Source of the DNA: Phytophthora hibernalis
Lineage: Eukaryota; Oomycota; Peronosporomycetes; Peronosporales; Peronosporaceae
Direction of reading: 5' to 3'
DNA: 64,000 bases
NCBI GenBank assembly: GCA_012656075.1
Contig: JAAKBF010000384.1
Coordinates: forward strand, 186,001-250,000
The notes beneath the pieces are model-generated. The model saw nothing but the letters and a program-made list of their open reading frames with translations. It was not told the DNA's origin and did no database searches. The translations under genes and the position numbers were made by a program. Shown in pieces: positions 56,997-64,000 of this stretch; the stretch's first letter is position 1, and each line of letters opens with the position of its first letter.

Positions 56997-58596
56997 ATGG
57001 CGGACGCGACGCTGAGCAACGTGTTCTGGGGCCACAGCGCGGGCGTACTGGTGCTCTCAGCCTCGGGCCTCCTCGGCGCAGCCGCAGCACTGAGTCGCAG
57101 AAGAAGCTGCTGAAGGATGACATCGTGACGCTGCTCTGGACGCCCGTGGGGCCCAAGACGCACCACCTCAAAGTGTACCAGAAAGGTGGCACGTACGTGC
57201 GCTTCACGGGGCTCAAGGTGCAGGACGTAGCGCAGCTCAAGAGCCACGTGGAGAGCCACTTCGACCGTGAGCTGGAGCAGGAGAAGGTGGCGGCGAGCGG
57301 TGGCAACTGGGGAGACATGCGCTTCGAGGGCCCCAACCTCAACTTCCGCACGGCCCATGCGAGCGTCATGGAGCTGCCGCTGGAGCAGATTTCGCAGTGT
57401 GCACTGCCAGGCAAGAACGAGGTGGAGCTTCAGTTCCACGAGGACGACACGGTGGCTGGGGATGAGGAGACGCTCGTGGAGATGCGGCTGTACCTGCCCC
57501 CGGGCGACGGGGACGACGATGTCGTGACGGCCGACGACTTCCGCCAGCAGGTGCTGGACAAGGCCAACATCCGCAGCGTCATGGGCAAGAGCATCGTGGA
57601 CCTGGACGAGACCATCGGCACCTTCCTCACGCCCCGTGGTCGCTACGGCGTCGAGATCTACGGCTCGTTCTTGCGCATGCACGGCAAGACGTTCGACTAC
57701 AAGATCATGTACTCGAACATCAACCGCTGCTTCCTGCTGGAGCTTCCCAACGGCCTTAACACGGCATTTGTCATTAGTCTCGAGGAGCCAATCCGCCAGG
57801 GCAAGCAGGGGTACCCGCACCTCGTGCTGCAACTCAGCAAGAACGACGTGCACATTGACGTCAACCTGTCGGCTGAGGAGATCAAGAAGTACAACGGCAA
57901 CATCCACGAACGCATGTCCGGTGCGCTGCCTCAGATTGTGGCCACGCTGTTCAAGTTCATCATCGGCAAGAAGGTCTACACGTCCGGCAAGTTCAAGACA
58001 CACAGCGGCGACCGCGCGGTCAAGTGCGCCGTCAAGGCGCAGAGCGGTGTGCTATTCCCGCTCGAGAAGTCGTTCATGTTCATCCACAAGCCCACGACGT
58101 TCATCCGCTACGAGGAGATCGAGTACATTGAGTTCCAGCGCTACGCTGGTCAGAGTGGATCGTCCGCGAGTCGCAACTTCGACCTGCTCGTGAGCTGTAA
58201 GTCTGTGGGCGGCGAGGCCGCGCGCGAGTACGTTTTCTCGGCCATTGACCGGCGCGAGTTCCCGGAGCTGAGCCAGTTCCTGACGTCCAAGAAGCTGCGC
58301 ATCCGCAACCTCAAGGAGTCACACGGCCCAGCCGCTCAGACGGGCTCGAAGAAGCGCGACTTCAACGAGTTTTAGAGGAGTTGGGTCCCGAGGAGGGCGA
58401 GATCGAGGACGACGAGGAGGACTCGGACTTCGGCCCCGGTGACGCCTCTGGCAGCGAGTCGAGCGACTTCAGCGACGAGGAGCTCAGTGGCAAGGACTCG
58501 GACGTGGAGGACGCTGGGGACGCGCCTGCCAAGAAGGAAAAGAAGAAGAAGAAGAAGAAATCGCACAAGAAGCACAAGGCCGCGGAAGAAGAATAA
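56997..58596 (+). CDS. SSRP1: FACT complex subunit SSRP1/Pob3
   Basis: SSRP1/Pob3 with SPT16 forms FACT, the nuclear histone chaperone that opens nucleosomes for polymerases. About 533 residues: the N-terminal PH-like region (GHSAGVLVLSASGLL, then LLWTPVGPKTHHLKVYQKGGTYVRF), the SSRP1 middle domain with GRYGVEIYGSFLRMHGKTFDYK-type motifs (read in two parts), then LFPLEKSFMFIHKPTTFIRY and FDLLVSCK, followed by an acidic tail and a Lys-rich end (PAKKEKKKKKKKSHKK). No HMG box is present, so it resembles yeast Pob3 (about 550 residues). Two breaks, near 57074 and at TTTT 58370-58373, each equal one missing base. Conservation elsewhere argues for consensus errors. Confidence 0.92.
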
Positions 58597-58684
58597 TCTG
58601 GAGACGCCGTAGCTGCCTCGCAAGTCAGAATTCACAATTTCATACTGACCCTTATTGTCAGGCGGTACTACTACATGTAGTAAA

Positions 58685-58713
58685 AGTACTACTACTTCTC
58701 TTGTAGTAGTACT
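58685..58713. other. 11-bp perfect hairpin after SSRP1
   Basis: agtactactac and gtagtagtact are separated by ttctctt, starting 89 bp after the SSRP1 stop. It is probably in the 3' UTR or a small repeat. A second palindrome, tactacatgtagta, precedes it. Confidence 0.65.
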
Positions 58714-59033
58714 ATAGTGGTTACCGTAATTAGTGTGTGTTCGCAAAAATGACACCTCGGGATAGGTTTTTGAAAACTAGAACGTTTGGCTGATAATGAA
58801 GACCACAGCGTTTTTTCCACGAATTAGACGACTGGATTAAGGCAGGAACGATTATAATTGGTTGAGAATCAAGACCAAGACGCCCGTTCAAATTCTCAAA
58901 AGTATAAGTTTATCCAGGTTTTTCTATCCTTACAAGAATAATAGATTAATTAACTGTACCACATTCGTAGTATTCTTTTTTAAATATGGGCTGGGTTATT
59001 TATAAAAAGCTCAGCCCACAAAAAAGTGTAGGA

Positions 59034-59490
59034 ATGGGCAAGACACGTCGAAGGCCGCGCCGACAGCTCGGACTTGAGACGCCAGCGAAGGATCAACTGG
59101 CCCAGCGAATTGCAGACGTCGTGGCGCTCTCTTTGCAGCAAAGTGGGCGCGAAAGCGGCTCTGGGGGCTGTCTACTGGCAAGCAGGGGCTGCTGGCGTCG
59201 ACGCTGCGTCTGGCGGAGCAGAACGTGGCCGACATGAGGGCGTTTCTGCGGCGGAGGGAGGCAGAGGCTACTGCAATTGGGTCGAGAGGGTTGGGGGCGT
59301 CGCGTCTTGTAAAGGAGAAGAGCTCAACGTGTGCGTCATCTGCCTGGACGGGGACTTGGGCACTGAAGAGGACGAGCGAGTGGAGGCGCTGGCCTGTGGC
59401 CACGTTTTCCACGCGCGATGCATTGGCCAGTGGCTGCTGTATCGACGAGTGTGCCCTGTAGACCGACGACCAGTGGACTGGAGCTCGTAA
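59034..59490 (+). CDS. RING-H2 protein, probable E3 ubiquitin ligase
   Basis: About 152 residues: a basic start MGKTRRRPRRQLGL, a helical region (AQRIADVVALSLQQSG, then in a second frame LASTLRLAEQNVADMRAFLRRRE), and in a third frame a C-terminal RING-H2: CVICLDGDLG...CGHVFHARCIGQWL...CPVD. Cys/His spacing fits C3H2C3. Two frame changes occur at GGGGG runs (59163-59167 and 59293-59297), each explained by one missing G. RING-H2 proteins recruit E2 enzymes to substrates; this one has no membrane segment. A TATA-like tttataaaaag lies about 30 bp upstream. Confidence 0.75.
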
Positions 59491-59634
59491 GCAATACATT
59501 TGAGACTATTAGATAAGGTGACGTAAAGGTAAAGAAGACACTTGTGAAGCAACAATTCCCTGCTTCATGACATTAATACTGAACAATGCAGGACGAAGCA
59601 GCAGTCTCCCTACTCTCGCCTCAACACCAATTGC

Positions 59635-60393
59635 TTACCACGGCAGAATGTCACCGCGGAAGTGAAAGTACTTGCCGCTGTCCTCGGGCGTGGCGTTAGC
59701 GATGATGTTGGTGAGTCCAGCGACGCTCTCCTCCGTCGTGACCTCGCCCGTGTTGCCCGTCATACGAGTCACAACGTAGCCAGGGTGCAGTGCCAGCGCA
59801 ATGATCTTATCGTCCTTGAGGTCGATGGCCAGACTCTTGTTAAGCATGTTGAGCGCCGTCTTGGACGCGCGGTAGCTGTACCTGCCACCGGAGCTGTTGT
59901 CTGCGATGCTGCCCATGCGAGAAGTGATCTGCCCCACTGTGGCCGTGCCGTGCTTAGCCACCGCCAGCTTCAGGCTGGGCAGCAATGCGCGCGTCACAAG
60001 GAAGGGACCCACGGCGTTCACCTCGAAGAGTTTCATCATCTCGGCCTTGGTGACGTCAGGGATGCCGCCTCCACCGCCCATGCCGGCGTTGTTGATGAGC
60101 AAGTCAATAGGCTCATCCTTGAGAGTCTCAGCGGCCTTGGCAATAGAGGACTCGTCGCTGATGTCCAGCGGGAGGATCTTGGACACCGCAAGTTTCTTCA
60201 GCTTATTTGTGCCACGCAATGCAGGGTTGTTAGTTGTGTAATAATAATTGGGGAACCAACGTACGTCGGTGGCACTGTCGACATCGCGCGCTGCAGCGAT
60301 GACCTTCCATCCGTTGGCCACGTAGTGACAAGTGAAGGCGAGGCCGATGCCGCGGTTGCTGCCAGTGATAAGTACTGTCTTGGCGGCGCTCAT
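59635..60393 (-). CDS. Short-chain dehydrogenase/reductase with an in-frame 63-nt intron
   Basis: This NAD(P)-dependent oxidoreductase has a Rossmann start VLITGSNRGIGLAF (TGxxxGxG), LPLDISDESS, LLINNAGMGG, catalytic Ser in GQITSRMGS and YSYRASK (YxxxK). The start is placed at MSAAKTV (60393), although the frame is open to 60549. An insert of 21 codons (60202-60264) between SATD and LKKLAVS has GT and AG ends and an actaac branch site, so I read it as an intron whose length is a multiple of three. The spliced protein is about 231 residues. The C-terminus is intact. Substrate unknown; the family resembles carbonyl/sepiapterin reductase-like enzymes. Confidence 0.88.
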   Translation of the reverse strand: MSAAKTVLITGSNRGIGLAFTCHYVANGWKVIAAARDVDSATDVRWFPNYYYTTNNPALRGTNKLKKLAVSKILPLDISDESSIAKAAETLKDEPIDLLINNAGMGGGGGIPDVTKAEMMKLFEVNAVGPFLVTRALLPSLKLAVAKHGTATVGQITSRMGSIADNSSGGRYSYRASKTALNMLNKSLAIDLKDDKIIALALHPGYVVTRMTGNTGEVTTEESVAGLTNIIANATPEDSGKYFHFRGDILPW

Positions 60394-60771
60394 GGCGTTC
60401 GATATCGGAGACTTTGGTCGGATTCGAAAGTGAGCAGATCCTGATGAAAAGGGGCGATGGTCGACGGCTGGCCTCGAACTTGGACTCCAAGCACCAAAGG
60501 GATCAACACTGGCTTGGCCTGCAACTCGACACCCTTTATGATATTGCACGCCCTTACATTACTACACTAAAGCTCGCCCCGAGCGGCAAAAGGAAATGCT
60601 CGTGCGAGGGAGAAGGCCGATAGTAATTGTCTCCCCTTCTTGCGTCCTGGTCTTCTGTGCCTGCTGCTGACCAGGAAAGCCACTCGACCAGCTTGGCGTC
60701 GATGGCTTCTAAACCCTGCTATCAATGCGCCTCCGTTTCGAAAGGAACTCGCCTCGGTCGGGCCCTCAACT

Positions 60772-63069
60772 TCACGCCGATAATTTGCTCTTCTTGTTAT
60801 CTGCTGTCAACGGAGCGTCCTGCTGGGAGCTTTCGAGCCGCCGTTTCCGCTCGTTGGCAATGTGGGAGGACTCCTCGCCAGCAACTGCGGCCAGTGCGCT
60901 CAGCTGCAACGTCGAGCCATTTGACGGAATACCAGTTGACTCGGACGAGGCCACGAGAGACAAAATGTCCTCAATAGAAGAATTACGCGGGAAGCCGGAC
61001 TTGAACCCACCCAGCGAGCTCAGCTTGTCGTACGAGGCGCTTGAAGACAACGTGCTCAGGTTAGAGAACGACGGGAAGCTGCTAAGGTGATCACTAGAAC
61101 CAAAGCGAGACAGCATGTCGGAGCTCGGCACTCGCGCCATCTTGTCCATGGACGGCACCCTCGGGATGCGCTGCTCGCCGCCGCCCACAGTGTGAAGTTT
61201 GTCCATGGATGGGATGCGCGGCAGCTTGTCGAGAGATGCAACACGAGGAAGCTTGTCAATTGAAGGCACGCGAGGCATCTTGTCCATGGACGGCACGCGC
61301 GGGAAGATACCCGACGAGCTTCGTGGCATCTTGTTCAGCGGCTTGGGAATCTGGATCTGGTTACCTGAACCTGAAGAGGCCGATGCATTGTGACTGGGGC
61401 TGAGCCGCTTGCTAGTGGAGCTGGTCGTCGCGCTCGTCAAAACTGAAACGGCACTGTTGTCGCTGCTGCTAGAAGTGCTGGTGTTGCTGCTGTTATTGCT
61501 GCTGCTGGATCCTGTATGTGCGTTGAAATCTGCTTCCCGCTGCTGCTCCTCCTTAATACCATTGTCGCCCAGCCTCCTCCGATGACCTCCGGATGTAAAA
61601 TTGTCCTTAATCTGTTGTATGGCGTCGTTTGAATTCTCCGTAGTATCCGGAATGTTCTGAGCGGACGACACCGTTGTTCCTCCACGCGGACTGTTCGGTC
61701 CGTGATCTTGCAGCAGGTTTGAAAGCTGTTCTAACGACTGGATACGAGGGAAATACGCGTTGAGGCCTTCGCCAATCGACAGCGGCTTGGGCAAGCCCGA
61801 ATGCTGGGTATCGAATCCACTACTGGTCATCGTGTTGTGAGTCTCCGTCGACGCGTACGAACCGCCAGGGTTCATGCCGCCAAAGCCGGACGACGTAGCG
61901 TGCTGGAAATTTTCAATACTGGCCACGCGAGGGAACAGGCACGAAAAGCTGTCGATGGATGACACGCGTGGGAATCCGTCCCCTCCGTCCATCCCGGAGC
62001 TGCTAGCTGGCTTGTTGTCCTGACCTTGACCCTGAGTCTGCGTGCCAGCAATGCCAAGCATCGATACATTGCTGTGGTCGCCATTAAATAGGTGCGAGGG
62101 CACATTATTGCTCTGCTGTGGGGGTGTAGGGGTGGCTGGACCGGCATGCCACCTCGACCGGGGGCTCCATAATTTGGTGGCTGCACAGGACCCGGGCCGG
62201 GACTTGGCTCCTGCTTGGTCATGGGCTGGACTGGATCCTGCGGGTATCCTCCCTGCTGCTGTTGCTGTAGCGGCCGCATTGCCGGCGAATTGCCTGCCGC
62301 TGCTGCGTATCCAATGGACCTGGTGGCCGCAAAGCGGCTCTTGTCCCGCGAGAGCTCCGACTCGAGCCGCTTCTCGCGCCGCCGCTGGTTGTACTGCTCC
62401 CGCTCGAGGTACGTCTTCTCGAGCTCGGCCAGGTCCTTGCGGATACTCTCCATGTCGTCCTTGGACACGTCGTCCTCCCGACGACGAAAAATGATCTTGC
62501 CGATGCACTGGTCGCCCGTGTACTTCTTCGAGATGCGCATGGGGTCGCAGTTCAGCAGTTTGCTCAGGAACGTGCGCAGCGTCGTGCCCTCGGCCAGTGG
62601 CAGGTTGCCCTTCTTAAACTCCTCGATCAGGCGGTCGCAGTACGCGCTCTCCTCGGCCGTCCACTTTCCCTTGCGCATGGCCGCGGGCGGGGGTTACTCG
62701 GCTGCGGGTTACTCTGCTCTGTACTGGCGTTGGCTGGGGGCGTCTCCGTACCCTCCAGCACGTGCGTCTTGCTGTCCGTGGGGTAACCTCCTCCGTCCTG
62801 CTGCTGCTGCGTCGCGTATTGCTGCGGCACGAGACGCCGTGGCGCCTGGATGGGCGTCCAGCAGATGGGGCAGACCTTGTCCTTGCTGAGCCATCGCTCG
62901 ATGCAGGACGCGTGGAACTGGTGGAGACACGGCTCCAGGAGCACGTCCACCTGCGGGTTGTAGCACACGAGACACGATCCGGGCGGTGGCAGGTTGTACG
63001 AGCCTGGGGAGCGTCGGGCCGACTCGTAGCCGACTGATTGTAGGGCTGCGGAGGCAGGTACGCGCTCAT
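60772..63069 (-). CDS. RING-finger protein with KGKW domain and RxxS-repeat tail
   Basis: One gene of about 765 residues, read as three frames. N-terminus MSAYLPPQPYNQS (63069), then RING at about residues 33-71 (CLVCYNPQVDVLLEPC, CLHQFHASCIERWL, CPICW). At about 131-200 is a conserved stramenopile block (MRKGKWTAEESAYCDRLIEE, TTLRTFLSKLLNCDPMRISK, CIGKIIF), followed by a charged coil and Gln/Pro-rich linker. The Ser-rich tail has 11 R-x-x-S motifs such as FPRVSSI and PRVPSMDK, and ends KKSKLSA. Breaks near 63030, at CCCCC (62689-62693) and near 62120-62132 each equal one missing base; the middle one joins RING to KGKW as SNP..AAMRKGKW. Nuclear, possibly regulatory. Alternative: two adjacent genes. 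Confidence 0.7.
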
Positions 63070-64000
63070 GGTGCTCGGGTCTGCGCGGGGAACGTGCAGC
63101 GCTTCTCCCGTTCCCATTAGGCGTTAGTGGCCGTCTTCTTCCAGGCTTACCTTTCGCTTGACGCTGGCCGATAATTCCAGAGAGAAAATAACGGGAAGAG
63201 ACGAGCGAGAAGAGCAGCTCCCGCCGTCGAGGGTAAAAATAGCAGCTGACGCAGCGATTTACTAATTTGGAGGGGTTCTCGACCATAACTTGGAGGGGCG
63301 GGCGACTAACTTTTCAACGGACTGATTCGTGTCCTTCTTTTTAAGCGCAGAGACGGGGATGTGCAGATATAGCCGAGACGATTTCTGCCTGGAGCGTTGA
63401 GTGGAGCGCAGGGCAAACGCTGGAGCCTGCTGCTGTTGCTGGCCGCTCTCCGACACCGAGGCGCGCCCGTAGTTCAACCTGAGCTGCAGACGTGAAACGA
63501 GGCAACCGCGGGTCTGAAGTTTTGCGGGTCCGATATTGTCGTTTCAGAGCTGTCCGGCCGAGCAACGTATCACACCACATCCACCGGATCACCTGGCCGA
63601 CGGGGTCATTGCAAATAGTTTTCGCTGCCATCTGCGAGACGCAAGCCGGCAAACCCCTGAAGCACGCGAACAAGGCACAAGCCCAAACTTCAGTCGAGCA
63701 CCAGAACTGTGACGCGGGAGAGCTGGACGAATTGCCTTGAGCGCAAGACTGAGGAGCATAGATGACGTATGTGGTTGAACCTGGGGAATGCGCGCCCTAA
63801 TCCCTCCGTGCTAAAACCACGCTTTTGCCCAGCAAATCGCTGCGCACGAAAACAATCTGTTGACGAATTATGGCGGGCTAAATTTTCAAACGCCTGAAAT
63901 GCGCGGCATGCGGAGCTGCATCAACATGAATCAATAACAGTTTCTTCGGCTGGGTAATGCTGCTGTGAGTTAGCCAACCAAGCCTAGCGCGGCAAGACGC
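63070..64000. other. Upstream region without a supported gene
   Basis: Only short ORFs (63341-63673 minus, 63492-63740 plus) without recognised domains. It probably contains the 5' UTR and promoter of the RING-KGKW gene. Confidence 0.5.

Noticed and set aside
56870..58003. 377-codon minus-strand ORF opposite SSRP1
   Set aside because: SSRP1 motifs on the plus strand fully explain this GC-rich open frame; the antisense product has no recognisable features.
59662..60444. 260-codon plus-strand ORF opposite the dehydrogenase
   Set aside because: Shadow frame; the minus strand has all short-chain dehydrogenase motifs.
60627..60977. Plus-strand ORFs of 116-121 codons opposite the end of the RING-KGKW gene
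   Set aside because: They lie antisense to a region whose minus strand has the RxxS-type coding pattern; composition is that of a shadow frame.
63341..63740. Short ORFs near the right edge
   Set aside because: No domain, no conserved pattern, and located where the promoter of the RING-KGKW gene is expected.

Overview
The window looks like nuclear DNA of an oomycete, most likely Phytophthora or a close relative. It has short GT-AG introns (about 56-110 nt), GC-rich host genes, and the transposon mix typical of these genomes: DIRS/YR, Ty1/copia, dual-RNase-H Ty3/gypsy, MULE, piggyBac-like, pogo and Tc1/mariner. The species assignment is inference from gene content; no rRNA or tRNA was recognised.

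Layout. 0-7 kb is a transposon graveyard: a DIRS-type retroelement split by a Tc1/mariner element, then copia and YR fragments on both strands. 7.4-15.5 kb is an island of host genes: a broken NEK-like kinase, a MIT-domain coiled-coil protein, a YbaK-type editing-domain protein, a secreted GPI-anchored Thr/Ser/acidic protein, a HAD-like protein and the Golgi protein UNC-50. 15.5-49.5 kb is repeat-dominated: MITEs, Tc1/mariner, an orphan six-exon gene, Crypton-like and MULE remains, a Ulp1-like protease, pogo, two piggyBac-like elements, and an 11-kb Ty3/gypsy element on the minus strand with a long spliced ORF antisense to its pol. 49.9-53 kb carries secreted pectin-related genes: a broken pectin lyase with an internal 157-bp array, and an intact pectinacetylesterase/Notum-like enzyme. 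54.3-56 kb is a MULE-Ulp1 protein gene. 57-63.1 kb is a second host island: FACT subunit SSRP1/Pob3, a RING-H2 protein, a short-chain dehydrogenase, and a large protein joining a RING finger to a KGKW domain and an RxxS-repeat tail.

Reading frames. Five otherwise well-conserved host genes (MIT, UNC-50, SSRP1, RING-H2, RING-KGKW) have interrupted frames. In all nine cases the continuation is where one missing base would put it, usually beside a homopolymer. This points to consensus errors in the assembly rather than decay, so these genes are annotated as single CDSs spanning the breaks.

The two host islands share no obvious pathway. The pectin enzymes and the GPI protein fit a plant-associated, secretory lifestyle. 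The most unusual items are the intron-containing antisense ORF of the gypsy element, the RING-KGKW-RxxS architecture, the MULE-Ulp1 gene, the five-hairpin cluster at 49.1-49.4 kb and the palindrome-bearing satellite around the pectin lyase.
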